Origin: Muribaculaceae bacterium
GTDB lineage: Bacteria; Bacteroidota; Bacteroidia; Bacteroidales; Muribaculaceae
DNA length: 64,000 nt
Assembly: GCA_022508985.1 (NCBI GenBank)
Contig: JAFLUA010000004.1
Coordinates: forward strand, 1-64,000
Reading direction: 5' to 3'
The notes under the pieces were generated by a model, which saw only the letters and a program-made list of their open reading frames with translations, searched no databases and had not been told where the DNA came from. The translations under genes and the position numbers were made by a program. Positions 7,333 through 18,100 of this stretch are shown here, piece by piece (the first letter of the stretch is position 1; each line of letters opens with the position of its first letter).

Positions 7333-7485
7333 TCGATTTATAGCGGACGATATTTCAAAAAAGGGAGTAGTGGTGGTTTTTTTATGAAATTATTGCTAAC
7401 TTTGCGTATTACAATATCGGAAGATAAAGTTGAAAAAGCCTTAAATCAGTAATTAATCAAATACACAATCAAATTTTAAAAACTT

Positions 7486-8838
7486 ATGGCAACAACAGCG
7501 AAGGTGCAAAATGCTCCGGCAAGAGGAAATGTGGTGGCAATCGTGACTATGTTTTTCCTTTTTGCAATGATTTCGTTCGTTACCAATCTTGCCGCCCCTA
7601 TAGGCACGATATGGAAGAACAACTATGAATGGTCGGGAATGCTTGGAAATATGATGAATTTCCTTGCTTATCTGTTTATGGGAATTCCCGCCGGCAATCT
7701 GCTTGTAAAGATAGGCTATAAAAAGACGGCCCTTTATGCTATGGTGGTTGGCCTTGTAGGCTTGATACTACAGCGACTCTCGGGTGTTGTAGGCACTAAT
7801 TTGAGTGTTTTTGCGGTAGGCGGCCAGGTTGTAAATCTCAACTTTATAATTTATCTGCTTGGCGCTTTTATCTGCGGTTTCTGTGTATGTATGCTTAACA
7901 CCGTGGTTAACCCGATGCTCAACCAATTGGGCGGCGGTGGTAATCGCGGCAATCAGTTGGTGCAGATCGGCGGCTCTTTTAACTCGATGGCCGGCACGTT
8001 GACGCCGTTGTTTGTAGGTATGCTTATCGGTCAGGTGACTAAAACGACATCGATCAACGATGTTCAGTTGTTGCTGTATATCGCCATGAGTGTCTTTGTG
8101 CTCGCCTTTATCGTAATAAGTGTAGTATCTATCCCCGAGCCGTATCTTAACAAAGATGCAGCGGAAAAGGTAGAAAAAGTTAAATCGAAACACAGCCCGT
8201 GGAGCTTCCGCCATACAGTGCTTGGCGTTATCGGTATCTTCTTCTATGTAGGTATTGAGGTAGGTATTCCCGGCGTATTGATATTCTACTTGAGCGATAG
8301 TGCGGCTTCCGGTATCACGGAGAATGCCACTGCAGTAGCCGGTGGTGTTGCCGCAGTGTACTGGTTGCTAATGCTTGTAGGTCGTCTTATTTCGAGTGTA
8401 ATTTCGGGCAAGGTGTCGAGCCGTTCGCAGCTTATTACGGTGTCGATAGTAGCGATAGCATTTATCTGCGTTGCAATTATGATGCCGGGTGATATCCGCG
8501 TGTCGATGCCGGCCTATAGCGCCGCCGATGGGTTCACCATGGCCCAGGTTCCAGCTAAGGCGCTATTCTTAGTGCTTTGCGGATTGTGTACCTCTGTAAT
8601 GTGGGGTAATATATTCAATCTTGCCGTGGAAGGCCTTGGGAAATATACAGCACAAGCATCTGGAATCTTTATGATGATGGTTGTTGGTGGCGGAGTAATG
8701 CCGTTTATACAGAATGCTATCGCCACGAGTGTAGGCTATATGGCATCTTACTGGCTTGTAATAGCGATGCTTGCATACTTGATGTACTATGGTTTTGCAG
8801 GTAGCAAGAATGTAAACAAAGATATTCCGGTAGAATAA
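7486..8838 (+). CDS. Sugar MFS transporter, FHS (FucP-like) family
   Basis: A 450-residue integral membrane protein with about 12 hydrophobic segments. It opens with FFLFAMISFVTNL and contains NFLAYLFMGIPAGNLLVKIGYK, the family-typical loop between helices 2 and 3, and a cytoplasmic charged loop AAEKVEKVKSKHSPW separating the two six-helix halves. Family members import fucose, glucose or galactose by proton symport; the substrate cannot be decided here because no catabolic genes are adjacent. A -7 element TAACTTTG at 7397-7404 precedes an 80-nt leader. It is convergent with serA, and a shared 19-bp terminator lies between. Confidence 0.9.
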   Translation: MATTAKVQNAPARGNVVAIVTMFFLFAMISFVTNLAAPIGTIWKNNYEWSGMLGNMMNFLAYLFMGIPAGNLLVKIGYKKTALYAMVVGLVGLILQRLSGVVGTNLSVFAVGGQVVNLNFIIYLLGAFICGFCVCMLNTVVNPMLNQLGGGGNRGNQLVQIGGSFNSMAGTLTPLFVGMLIGQVTKTTSINDVQLLLYIAMSVFVLAFIVISVVSIPEPYLNKDAAEKVEKVKSKHSPWSFRHTVLGVIGIFFYVGIEVGIPGVLIFYLSDSAASGITENATAVAGGVAAVYWLLMLVGRLISSVISGKVSSRSQLITVSIVAIAFICVAIMMPGDIRVSMPAYSAADGFTMAQVPAKALFLVLCGLCTSVMWGNIFNLAVEGLGKYTAQASGIFMMMVVGGGVMPFIQNAIATSVGYMASYWLVIAMLAYLMYYGFAGSKNVNKDIPVE

Positions 8839-8848
8839 AGACACGGAT

Positions 8849-8895
8849 ATATAAAGATAACGGAGCGTCGAAAAGGCGCTCCGTTATCTTTATAT
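8849..8895. terminator. Bidirectional terminator between the sugar transporter and serA
   Basis: A 19-bp perfect stem, arms ATATAAAGATAACGGAGCG and CGCTCCGTTATCTTTATAT, with a 9-nt loop, sits between two convergent genes. It can serve both strands. Confidence 0.9.
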
Positions 8896-8912
8896 GCTTG
8901 TTGGATTGAGTG

Positions 8913-9830
8913 TTAGTTCACTCTGAAGCGGTCGGTGCCGTCGCGGAAGAAAGCGACAATCTGGTCGGCAGCGGCGAGTCCGGCATTAAGGTTTGCTTCA
9001 GCGGTTTGTGCGCCGCTCTTTTTAGGAGTGAAGAAAACGCGGTCGGCAAAACGCTGGTTAAGCACGTCGGCATTTGAAGGCTTCACGTCGGCGAAGTATT
9101 TCAAATCGGTGCGTTCTTCAAGGACTTGGAGGAGGTCATCTTCATTGATAACTTCTTTGCGAGCAGTGTTAATGAGGACAGCACCTTTCGGCATCAGAGA
9201 AATAAGATTTCTGCCAATCGAACCGACAGTTTCGGGCGTAGCGGGGATATGAATCGAAACGATGTCGTTGTTTCTATAAAGGTCTTCAATGCTATCGGCC
9301 GGAGTTACGCCTTTTTCTTTCAAAACTTCGGTGGGGCAGTATGGGTCGATTGCTGACACATTCATGCCAAACCCTTTTGCAATAGCGGCCACGTGCCGGC
9401 TCACTTGTCCAAAGGCTTGTAGACCAAGCCGTTTGCCTGAAATCTCGAAGCCTGTAGCGCCGCTATATTTATTTCGAGCGGCCATGATAGCGAGACCAAT
9501 TACGAGCTCGGCCACGGCATTAGCATTTTGGCCGGGCGTATTTTCAACGATAGCACCGGCGGCAGTAGCAGCTTTTAGGTCGATGTTGTCGTAACCAGCT
9601 CCGGCTCTAACCACAATTTTCAGGTTAGGCGCAGATTTGAACAAAACTTCGTCGACGATATCGCTACGGACAATGAGCGCGTCGGCGTCGGCCACTGCTT
9701 GTCGAAGCTGGTCGGGCGAAGAGTATTTTTCGAGTAAAGCGAACTCGTGCCCGGCGTTTTCAATTCGTTGGCGAATACCCTCGACAGCTTTCGCCGAGAA
9801 AGGTTTTTCAGTAGCAACAAGAACTTTCAT
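8913..9830 (-). CDS. serA: D-3-phosphoglycerate dehydrogenase
   Basis: I use the ATG at 9830 (MKVLVATEK, 305 residues); the track start at 9836 is a TTG that overlaps the serC stop. It is a 2-hydroxyacid dehydrogenase for the first step of serine synthesis, lacking the C-terminal ACT domain of longer forms. The nucleotide-binding loop reads GLQAFGQVSR rather than the classical GxGxxG. The catalytic Arg lies in NTARKEVINEDDL, but the position of the usual catalytic His (TPHxGA) is TPKKSGAQT. I recall this lysine variant in Bacteroidetes SerA proteins. Two nucleotides separate it from serC, so the two form an operon. Confidence 0.92.
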   Translation of the reverse strand: MKVLVATEKPFSAKAVEGIRQRIENAGHEFALLEKYSSPDQLRQAVADADALIVRSDIVDEVLFKSAPNLKIVVRAGAGYDNIDLKAATAAGAIVENTPGQNANAVAELVIGLAIMAARNKYSGATGFEISGKRLGLQAFGQVSRHVAAIAKGFGMNVSAIDPYCPTEVLKEKGVTPADSIEDLYRNNDIVSIHIPATPETVGSIGRNLISLMPKGAVLINTARKEVINEDDLLQVLEERTDLKYFADVKPSNADVLNQRFADRVFFTPKKSGAQTAEANLNAGLAAADQIVAFFRDGTDRFRVN

Positions 9831-9832
9831 AA

Positions 9833-10903
9833 TCAATGAGTTGTTTCAAAGTCGTGCATAGCTTCAACGAGAACTTGAACACTCGACAGTGGCAGTGCGT
9901 TGTATAGCGAAGCGCGGAAACCACCAACGGAGCGGTGCCCTTTAATACCGACGATACCCCTTGCGGCGCAGAATTCGACGAAAGCACTTTCGAGCGCGGC
10001 ATATTCGGGTTTCATAACGAAGCAAACGTTCATAATAGAACGGTCGGCGGGGTCGGTTACCGTGCCTTTGAACATTTTGCTATTGTCGATAGCATTGTAT
10101 AGTAGAGCCGCTTTTTCGAGGTCGCGACGTTCGAGTTCTTCAATACCGCCAAGCTGTTTGTAGTAGCGTAGCGTCTGAAGAGCAGAGAAAATAGGAAGCA
10201 CAGGGGGCGTGTTGAACATAGATCCTTTTTTGATGTGGGTGCGATAGTCGAGCATTGTCGGGATTGCACGATCAACGCGACCGAGCGCTTCTTCGCGTAC
10301 GATGACGAGAGTTACGCCAGCGGGTGCGAGGTTCTTTTGAGCGCCGGCATAGATGGCATCGTATCCTGAGAAGTCGATAGGACGCGAGAAAATGTCGGAG
10401 CTCATGTCGGCGACGATGCGGCAAGGCACTTTCGGGTCTTTACGAATCTCGGTGCCGTATATTGTATTGTTGGAAGTATAGTGGAAATAGTCGACGTCGG
10501 CCGGGACTTCATAGTCCTTAGGAATGAAAGTGTAGTTGCTGTCTTTAGAAGAGGCCAACACTTCCACCTCGCCGAAAAGGCGCGCTTCTTTGATAGCGTT
10601 AGAAGCCCATGTGCCGGTGTCGATATAAGCAGCTTTCTTTGCAAGCAGATTGTAAGGAATCATGCAGAATTGGAGCGAGGCGCCACCGCCGAGCCAAAGC
10701 ACTTCAAAGCCTGCCGGAATGTTTAGAATTTCTTTAACCAAGGCAGTTGCTTCGTCGATAACAGCTTGAAATTCTTTACCACGATGCGAAACTTCGAGAA
10801 TCGAAAGCCCTGTATTGGCAAAATTAAGGATAGCATCGGCCGTGTTCTGAATTGTGTACTCACTCAGAATGGATGGGCCTGCATAGAAGTTATGTTTTTT
10901 CAT
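9833..10903 (-). CDS. serC: Phosphoserine aminotransferase
   Basis: The 356-residue protein begins [15 protein letters not shown] and has the class-V aminotransferase landmarks [24 protein letters not shown] and the PLP lysine in [11 protein letters not shown]. It converts 3-phosphohydroxypyruvate and glutamate to phosphoserine and 2-oxoglutarate, directly using the product of serA. The gene is first in the serC-serA operon; a promoter with both boxes lies 50-80 nt upstream. No serB is visible in this window. Confidence 0.96.
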   Translation of the reverse strand: MKKHNFYAGPSILSEYTIQNTADAILNFANTGLSILEVSHRGKEFQAVIDEATALVKEILNIPAGFEVLWLGGGASLQFCMIPYNLLAKKAAYIDTGTWASNAIKEARLFGEVEVLASSKDSNYTFIPKDYEVPADVDYFHYTSNNTIYGTEIRKDPKVPCRIVADMSSDIFSRPIDFSGYDAIYAGAQKNLAPAGVTLVIVREEALGRVDRAIPTMLDYRTHIKKGSMFNTPPVLPIFSALQTLRYYKQLGGIEELERRDLEKAALLYNAIDNSKMFKGTVTDPADRSIMNVCFVMKPEYAALESAFVEFCAARGIVGIKGHRSVGGFRASLYNALPLSSVQVLVEAMHDFETTH

Positions 10904-10951
10904 TATAAGTTAGTTGTTAATTATCGAAAAGTGTCTTCGGGAGTTAGAGTG

Positions 10952-10982
10952 CAAATATAAGAAAGTTTTTTGTTAACGACAA
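10952..10982 (-). promoter_or_regulatory. serC-serA promoter
   Basis: Minus strand TTG (10980-10982), 20 nt, TATATTTG (10952-10959). Confidence 0.65.
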
Positions 10983-11057
10983 TAGTCAAATTAATAATGA
11001 GGCTATAAATTTCGGTATAAAATCGGGATAAAAATAAAAAATGTTTAGGCAATGTGC

Positions 11058-11375
11058 TTAATTACTCCGGATGAAAAAAAGCCTTTGTGCGAGGGAGTTT
11101 GTATTTTGTTGATTATTAAAGGATGGAGGACATCCAGTCGACAATATGGTTTCGGCCATCCCATGGTATTTGAACTCAGTAGGGGCACCGTAGCTCACGC
11201 CAATAGTCTGTCCGGTCCACCCACTTTTAATTTTGTTCAATAGGTCGGCTCGGCTGAGAGTGAGAGTCGGCGGCACAGTTGCAGCGCACAAACCAACACA
11301 AAAAACAAGCGCCACGCAGCACAGCAGTGCAGAACGGTGGCGCTTGTTTTCTATATTACGAAATGTTTTGCTCAT
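11058..11375 (-). pseudogene. Truncated secreted ADP-ribosylglycohydrolase-like gene
   Basis: From the Met at 11375 the frame gives a hydrophobic export signal (LLCCVALVFCVGLCAATV) followed by LSRADLLNKIKSGWTGQTIG and VSYGAPTEFKY, the opening of Bacteroidetes secreted ADP-ribosylglycohydrolase-like proteins (there LLDKIKGGWAGQTIGVTYGGPTEF). Those proteins run to about 500 residues; here the similarity stops after some 75 and 30 unrelated residues follow before the stop. It lies between serC and the acyl-CoA dehydrogenase operon. This is a decayed or deleted gene; the rest of it is not in the window. Confidence 0.6.
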
Positions 11376-11425
11376 TGTGCTATCTGCAAAAAATACAGAG
11401 AGCAATTTTAGGTTTTATGAAATCG

Positions 11426-13126
11426 TTAGATTCCGTAAGCCGATAGCTGAGCCGGGTCGAAGTTAGCTATAAAATCGCTATGACGAGCCACTTCGGCTTG
11501 AGCAAACTTGGCATAAACGAGAGCAGTGTTGCAGAAAGAGCTGTCGGTTTTAGCGTCTTGGAGCAAAAGATAAGCCATTATTATATCTCCAGCCATTTCA
11601 ACAAGGCGACGAGCCATGAAGTCGAGATATTTGGGGTCGTTAGCATCGGTAACTTTAGCCAAAGCGTTGTCGAAAAGAGCGGTAAGCTCTTTCAGTGAGT
11701 TGGCAACGGGCGCGAGTTCGGCCGGGTATTCGATCTGGGCGTACGAGTCGATGAGGCTACGATAAGTACCTGTTGTGACGTGGCGAATTGCCGCAACGAC
11801 TTGCAGTTGGGTCGTGCCTTCGTAAATAGACGTTATGCGCGCGTCGCGGTAAATGCGTTCGCAGGCATAGTCTTTCATGAAGCCGGAACCTCCGTGAATC
11901 TGAATACAATCGTAAGCATTTTGGTTGCAATATTCGCTTCCGAGCCCTTTTGCCAGAGGCGTTAGCGCGTCGGCGAGACGAGTATAGTGCTTCATTTCGG
12001 CACGTTCGTTTTCGTCGAGTTTGCGTTCGCGAGCGATGTCTTCGTAAATTTTGTACATGTCGACAAATCTCGAAGTCTCGTATAGTAGAGCACGCGAAGC
12101 ATCGAGTTTAGCTTTCATTACGGCTAACATTTCAGCCACGGCAGGGAATTCGATGATAGCTTTGCCAAATTGGCGACGCTCTTTAGCATATTGCAATGCT
12201 TCGCGATAAGCTATTTCGCTAACGCCGACGCTTTGAGCAGCAATGCCGAGACGTGCGCCGTTCATGAGCGCCATAACGTATTTGATTAGGCCCATACGTC
12301 GCGAGCCACACAATTCGGCGGGAGCGTTTTTATATACAAGTTCGCAAGTAGGCGAACCTTTGATACCCATCTTGTTTTCGATGCGACGCACCGTAACACC
12401 GCCATTTCGTTTGTCGTAAATGAACATTGAAAGGCCACGACCATCTTTTGTTCCTTCTTCGGAGCGAGCGAGGACGAGATGAATGTCGCTGTCGCCGTTA
12501 GTGATGAAACGTTTTACGCCGTTAAGCACCCACGAGCCATCTTCGCGTTGAGAAGCTTTGAGCATAACGGATTGCAGGTCGGAACCGGCGTCGGGCTCGG
12601 TGAGGTCCATCGACATAGTTTCGCCTTCACAGACACGCGGAATATATTTTTCGCGCTGCTCTTCGCTACCGAATTCGTATAAAGTTTCGGCGCAATCTTG
12701 AAGGCCCCAAAGGTTTTCGAATCCGGTGTCGGCTCGGCTGACGATTTCGGCAGCCATGATATAAGGTGTAATGGGGAAGTTAAGCCCGCCAAAACGACGC
12801 GGCATAGCCATACCCATGAGGCCAGCTTTACGGCAAAGGTCGAGGTTTTCAACAGTGCCATCGGCATAGAAAGCTCGGCCGTCGGCACAAGAAGCGCCTT
12901 GGTGGTCGACACCTTCGGCGTTTTCAGCTATTTTACCACCGCAAATTTCGCCAACAATTTCAAGGACTTTTTCGTAATTGTCCATAGCATCCTCAAAGTT
13001 GGAAGGAGCGTAGTCAAATTTTTCGGCGTCGGAGAAGTTTCGTTCTCTCAGTTCAACAATCTTATGCATCAAAGGGTGGTTAAGGTGATGCTTAAGGTTG
13101 GGGTTATCGGTATAGAAATTAGCCAT
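11426..13126 (-). CDS. Acyl-CoA dehydrogenase
   Basis: The 566-residue flavoprotein has the family's FAD/substrate segments MSMDLTEPDAGSD and GVKRFITNGDSD, then ENKMGIKGSPTCEL, the helical domain with ERRQFGKAI, the tail IQIHGGSGFMKDYACERIYR and the catalytic glutamate region SIYEGTTQLQ. The C-terminal extension of about 120 residues is typical of the long Bacteroidetes form. It oxidises an acyl-CoA to enoyl-CoA and passes electrons to ETF, whose two subunits are encoded immediately upstream with a 3-nt gap. The chain-length preference cannot be read. The arrangement is compatible with electron-bifurcating or beta-oxidation-like use; which one is inference. Confidence 0.93.
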   Translation of the reverse strand: MANFYTDNPNLKHHLNHPLMHKIVELRERNFSDAEKFDYAPSNFEDAMDNYEKVLEIVGEICGGKIAENAEGVDHQGASCADGRAFYADGTVENLDLCRKAGLMGMAMPRRFGGLNFPITPYIMAAEIVSRADTGFENLWGLQDCAETLYEFGSEEQREKYIPRVCEGETMSMDLTEPDAGSDLQSVMLKASQREDGSWVLNGVKRFITNGDSDIHLVLARSEEGTKDGRGLSMFIYDKRNGGVTVRRIENKMGIKGSPTCELVYKNAPAELCGSRRMGLIKYVMALMNGARLGIAAQSVGVSEIAYREALQYAKERRQFGKAIIEFPAVAEMLAVMKAKLDASRALLYETSRFVDMYKIYEDIARERKLDENERAEMKHYTRLADALTPLAKGLGSEYCNQNAYDCIQIHGGSGFMKDYACERIYRDARITSIYEGTTQLQVVAAIRHVTTGTYRSLIDSYAQIEYPAELAPVANSLKELTALFDNALAKVTDANDPKYLDFMARRLVEMAGDIIMAYLLLQDAKTDSSFCNTALVYAKFAQAEVARHSDFIANFDPAQLSAYGI

Positions 13127-13129
13127 TGC

Positions 13130-14158
13130 TTACTTGGAATTTTTCTTGTAATACTTGATTAGTTTAGGCACGATATCTTCCATGTCGCCAGTAATAACGT
13201 AATCGGCGATAGTGTTGATAGGTGCGTTTGGGTCGTTGTTGATAGATATAATAATCGAGCTTTCTTGCATACCTGCAATGTGCTGAATCTGGCCTGAAAT
13301 ACCGCAAGCGATATAAAGTTTAGGACGCACGGTAACACCTGTTTGTCCAATCTGACGGTCGTGCTCGATGAATCCGGCATCGACGGCAGCACGCGAAGCA
13401 CCCACTTCAGCGCCGAGGGTGTCGGCGAGGTCGAAGAGGAGTTGGAAGTTTTCTTTAGACCCAACGCCATAACCACCGGCAACGATAATAGGAGCGTTTT
13501 TGATGTTTACTTTCGATTTTTCGATGTGACGGTCGATAACTTCAACAACAAAGTCGGTGTCGCTAACGTAATCGGCGGCTTTAAGGTCGACCACTTTACC
13601 TTTGTGGTTGGCATCGTATATCTCTTTTTTCATAACGCCTTCGCGCACAGTAGCCATCTGCGGGCGGCAGTCGGGGTTGACGATAGTAGCAACGATGTTA
13701 CCACCAAAAGCGGGTCGAATTTGATAAAGGAGGTCGGTGTATTCTTTACCTGTTTTAATGTCTTTGTGGTCGCCTATTTCGAGCGCGGTACAGTCGGCAG
13801 TAAGGCCGCTGTGCAGGCAAGAGCTAACTCTTGGGCCGAGGTCACGACCGATGCAAGTAGCACCCATAAGGCAAATCTGCGGTTGTATTTCGCGGAAAAG
13901 CTTTATTAAGATGGCCGCATGCGGATTAGAAGTGTAAGGGAAGAGACGACTATCTTCTACTTTATAAACGGTGTCGGCGCCATAAGGGAAAATTTGACTT
14001 TCGATTCCTTGAAGATTGTCGCCAATGACGAGGGCTTCAAGATTTACGCCAAGGCGGTCGGCTAAGACACGACCTTTTGTGAGGAGCTCGAGGCTGACGT
14101 CGGCAACCCGACCTTCGTCGAACTCGCAATAAACTATGAGGTTATTTTTTTCAGACAT
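13130..14158 (-). CDS. etfA: Electron transfer flavoprotein, alpha subunit
   Basis: The 342-residue protein ends with the conserved FAD-binding domain: VAGGYGVGSKENF, GASRAAVDAGFI, IGQTGVTVRPKLYIACGISG and HIAGMQESSIIISINNDP. It forms a heterodimer with EtfB and relays electrons from the acyl-CoA dehydrogenase. It sits between etfB (24-nt gap) and the dehydrogenase gene (3-nt gap), all on the minus strand. Confidence 0.96.
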   Translation of the reverse strand: MSEKNNLIVYCEFDEGRVADVSLELLTKGRVLADRLGVNLEALVIGDNLQGIESQIFPYGADTVYKVEDSRLFPYTSNPHAAILIKLFREIQPQICLMGATCIGRDLGPRVSSCLHSGLTADCTALEIGDHKDIKTGKEYTDLLYQIRPAFGGNIVATIVNPDCRPQMATVREGVMKKEIYDANHKGKVVDLKAADYVSDTDFVVEVIDRHIEKSKVNIKNAPIIVAGGYGVGSKENFQLLFDLADTLGAEVGASRAAVDAGFIEHDRQIGQTGVTVRPKLYIACGISGQIQHIAGMQESSIIISINNDPNAPINTIADYVITGDMEDIVPKLIKYYKKNSK

Positions 14159-14182
14159 AGATGTAATATGAAAATAAGGGCC

Positions 14183-15055
14183 TTAGCCGATAGTGTGGTT
14201 AGCAATGAGTTCTTTAATGAGCTCTTCAATCTGGTTATCATCGTTATCAAGACGTCGGCTTTCTTTAGCGGTGAAAACGACGTTTTCGATAGCTTTAACT
14301 TTGGTAGGAGAACCCGGGAGCCCGATTTGATCAGGGTCAGCGTTGACGAAAGCGGCACTCCATTCAGCTATATTAAGCTCGGGGTTGGCTTGGATACGTG
14401 CTTTAGCGATGTCGCTGAGATTAGCAACTTCGGAAGTAGAAGCGGCGTATTTATATTTCATAACGCGTTTAGCGTTTCGTGGGCGACATTCGGCAGCTGA
14501 ACCGTTAACGGTAACGACGCAAGGAAGCGGTGCCACGACAGTCTCGACACCGTGTTCGAGACGACGCTTAATTGTAACTTTTCCGTTGTTTACGCTGATA
14601 ATCTCTTCGGCGTATGTAACTTGAGGCAACCCCAATTTTTCAGCAATTTGAGGGCCTACTTGTGCGGTGTCGCCATCGATAGCTTGTCGCCCACCAAGAA
14701 TGATATCGTATTTGCCGAATTTCTTAACGGCCTGAGCGAGCGAGTATGAAGTAGCGAGGGTGTCGGCCCCACCGAGTGCGCGGTCGGTAAGAACGATTCC
14801 GGCATCTGCGCCGCGGAAAATTGCTTCGCGAATAATTTCGGCAGCACGAGGAAGCCCCATTGTGAGAATCGTAACTTTGCTACCGGGATGTGTATCTTTC
14901 AATCTAAGAGCCTGCTCGAGAGCGTTAAGGTCTTCGGGATTGAAAATAGCAGGAAGCGCGGCGCGATTAATAGTGCCGTCTTCCTTCATTGCATCTTTGC
15001 CTACGTTGCGGGTGTCGGGCACCTGCTTGGCAAGCACTATGATGTTCAAACTCAT
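14183..15055 (-). CDS. etfB: Electron transfer flavoprotein, beta subunit
   Basis: The 290-residue protein has the EtfB start IIVLAKQVPDTRNVG, the segment NPEDLNALEQALRLKD and the signature block LGGRQAIDGDTAQVGPQIAE. It pairs with EtfA and binds a nucleotide cofactor. It is the first gene of a three-gene operon; the promoter with both boxes is 50-80 nt upstream. Confidence 0.96.
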   Translation of the reverse strand: MSLNIIVLAKQVPDTRNVGKDAMKEDGTINRAALPAIFNPEDLNALEQALRLKDTHPGSKVTILTMGLPRAAEIIREAIFRGADAGIVLTDRALGGADTLATSYSLAQAVKKFGKYDIILGGRQAIDGDTAQVGPQIAEKLGLPQVTYAEEIISVNNGKVTIKRRLEHGVETVVAPLPCVVTVNGSAAECRPRNAKRVMKYKYAASTSEVANLSDIAKARIQANPELNIAEWSAAFVNADPDQIGLPGSPTKVKAIENVVFTAKESRRLDNDDNQIEELIKELIANHTIG

Positions 15056-15102
15056 AAAATACGTAATTTTATTGATTTATACTTTTAGTCATATTTAGCC
15101 CA

Positions 15103-15133
15103 CAAAAGTACTAATTTTTTGTTTTACAATCAA
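15103..15133 (-). promoter_or_regulatory. etfB-etfA-acyl-CoA dehydrogenase promoter
   Basis: Minus strand TTTG (15131-15134), 20 nt, TACTTTTG (15103-15110). Confidence 0.7.
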
Positions 15134-15188
15134 AAGAATAGGACAGTCGTGGCGCCCGAGTGTAGTTAAAATTTCTTAATTGGCATGC

Positions 15189-18100
15189 TTAAGCTTTAGT
15201 AGCTTTCTCAATCCATCGACGAGCATTAACGAAAGCTTTAATCCACACGGCTACTTCGTCGTTACTACGTTGGTGAGGGTAATATGCCCATTGCCAAGGG
15301 AATATAGCGCGTTCGAGGTGAGGCATAATAGCGAGGTGCCGTCCATCGGCCGAAGCTAAAGCCGCAATGTCGTGTTCACTACCGTTGGGATTACCGGGGT
15401 ATGATGAATAAGCGTACTTGCCAACGACTTGAAGGCCGCTTGCCTTAAGACCATTAGAAAAATGGAATCGCCCTTCGCCGTGCGCAACCCAGATACCAGC
15501 CTTCATTCCTGAAAGGTTACCAAACATAACACTATTATTTTGAGGCACTTTCACTGACAAGAACGTAGACTCGAATTTACCGGATCTGTTGTGGCACATT
15601 TCAACATGTTTTTCGCCTTTATCGTTTGTTCCAGCTCCTAACAAATCGAGTTCAACCATCAGTTGACAGCCGTTACAAACGCCGAGGCTTAAAGTGTCGG
15701 GGCGGTCGTAGAAACGTTTCAGAGTGTTTCTTGCTGTGTCGTTCCATCTGAATCCACTGGCCCAACCTTTGGCAGAGCCTAAAACGTCGCTGTTAGAGAA
15801 GCCTCCACAGAACACTATCATGTTGATATCGTCGAGCATCTCTCGACCGCTCATAAGGTCGGTCATATGCACGTCTTTAACGTCGAAACCGGCGAGGTGC
15901 AGTGAGTAAGCCATTTCGCGGTCGCCGTTAACGCCTTTTTCGCGTATAATAGCCGCTCTCGTACCGCTTGCTTTTCTTCGGCGAGGAGTTATTCCGAGAG
16001 ATTTGAAAGTTCCGTCGAAAGAAGCCGGGAGGCGGTATTTCACCGGTTGGCAATCGAAGTTTTCAAAACGGCTGTCGGCGCAATCCTTCGCTGTTTGAAT
16101 GCAATCGAAATGATATGACGGTTCATACCAGCGACGACGTAGTGCGGGTATCTCAGCGGAGTATGCACAATTGCCGTTATGGCTAATTGTAATGGTATTC
16201 TCTTTAGAAGTAGCGGCTATGGCAATGCAGCGCAGGCGAGCTGCATTGATGGCCTTTACGAATTTCCTTTCATTTTTGTCAGTTACTTGCACCACGACAG
16301 CCGGGTTTTCAGCGAATAGGATTTTCACCAAGTCGGATTCTCCGAAGGCGTTGAAGTTGTCGGTGTAAAAGTTTAATCCGCCGTTGGTGTTGGCGAAACA
16401 CATTTCGAGCAGTGCAGTGATAAGACCGCCAGCGCTAACGTCGTGCAAAGCTTCGGCAAGCCCTTGTCGGCATATTTCGCTAACACAAGCATAGGCTTTG
16501 CGGAAGTATGAAGCATTTTTAACGTCGGGGGCGTCGCCACCCATTTTACCGAGAGACTGTGCAAGCGCCGAGCCACCGAGAGCGAGAGGGGTATTGCAGA
16601 AATCGATGTAATATAATGTGGAGTTTAGCGACGGGTTAATTACCGGCCCTACACACATGCGGATATCGTGAACCGGCGCCGATGCTGAAATAATGACAGT
16701 ACCCGGTGCCGTTACTTTAGATCCGTCGGGATATTTCTGGGTCATCGAGAGGCTGTCTTTACCCGTTGGGATGTTGCATCCGAGAGCGCAAGCGAAATCG
16801 CTACAAGCTTCAACGGCGCGATATAAAGCGGCATCTTCGCCCGGATTTTTACACGGCCACATCCAGTTGGCGCTGAGCGAGACCGCGTTTAGCGACTTAG
16901 GTGTTACCGCTCCGACAAGGTTGGTTAGTGCTTCTGCAATAGCGAGACGCGAAGCTGCTTCGGGGTTAGTGAGAGCTATTTGTGGAGCATGACCTATTGA
17001 TGTGGCAATGCCTTCTTTGCCGTGATAGTCGAGTGCAACAGCACCGAAGTCGCTTAATGGAAGTTGGAGCTGTCCTTGGCATTGTTGACGAGCAACATGC
17101 CCAGTTACGCTACGGTCGACTTTATTTGTGAGCCAATCTTTGCAAGCGACGGCGTCGAGGCTCAGCACTGCATCGATGTATTCTCCAATATTATTGGAGT
17201 CGTATTCAGCTTGTGCGAAATGCGGAGTAACAGTAGAGTCGGTGATGACCGTCTTCGGCGGATTCCCAAGCATGTCTTCGACAGCGAGGTCGATAGCAGC
17301 TTGACCTTTTTTACGACGGAACAGGAGTCGATGATCGTTGGTTGTTTGTCCTACGATATATAGAGGCGCACGTTCGCGGCTGGCAATACGTTCGATAAGC
17401 GGGATGTCTTTTTCGTTAACAATAAAGCCCATTCTTTCTTGACTTTCGTTTCCGATAATCTCTTTGTCGGAAAGAGTAGGGTCTCCAACGGGGAGAGCAT
17501 CGATATCGATATTGCCGCCAGTAGACTCTATGAGTTCAGAAAGAGCGTTAAGGTGGCCACCGGCGCCATGGTCGTGTATTGAAACGATTGGGTTTTCTTT
17601 GCTTTCAGCCAAAGAGCGGATGAGATTGGCCACACGTTTTTGCATTTCGGGGTTTGCCCTTTGCACGGCATTGAGTTCAATAGCGCCGGCATATCTTCCG
17701 GTGTCTACAGAAGAAACGGCGCCCCCACCCATACCGATACGATAGTTGTCGCCACCGGCTAAGACAACGCTTTGTCCGGCTTCGGGTTGGCCTTTTAGAG
17801 CCTGGTCGGCGGTAGCATATCCAACGCCACCGGCCAACATAATCACTTTGTCGAAGCCGTAGATGCGGTTGTCTTCTTTATGCTCAAAAGTGAGCAGTGA
17901 GCCACATATCAGCGGTTGTCCGAATTTGTTGCCGAAGTCGGAAGCACCATTCGAAGCTTTAATCAAAATGTCGGCCGGAGACTGATATAGCCATTTACGC
18001 TCGGGTATGGCATTTTCCCAACGGCGAGATACTTTTTCGATGCGAGGGTATGAAGTCATGTACACAGCTGTACCGGCCAATGGGAGGCTTGCCCGACCAC

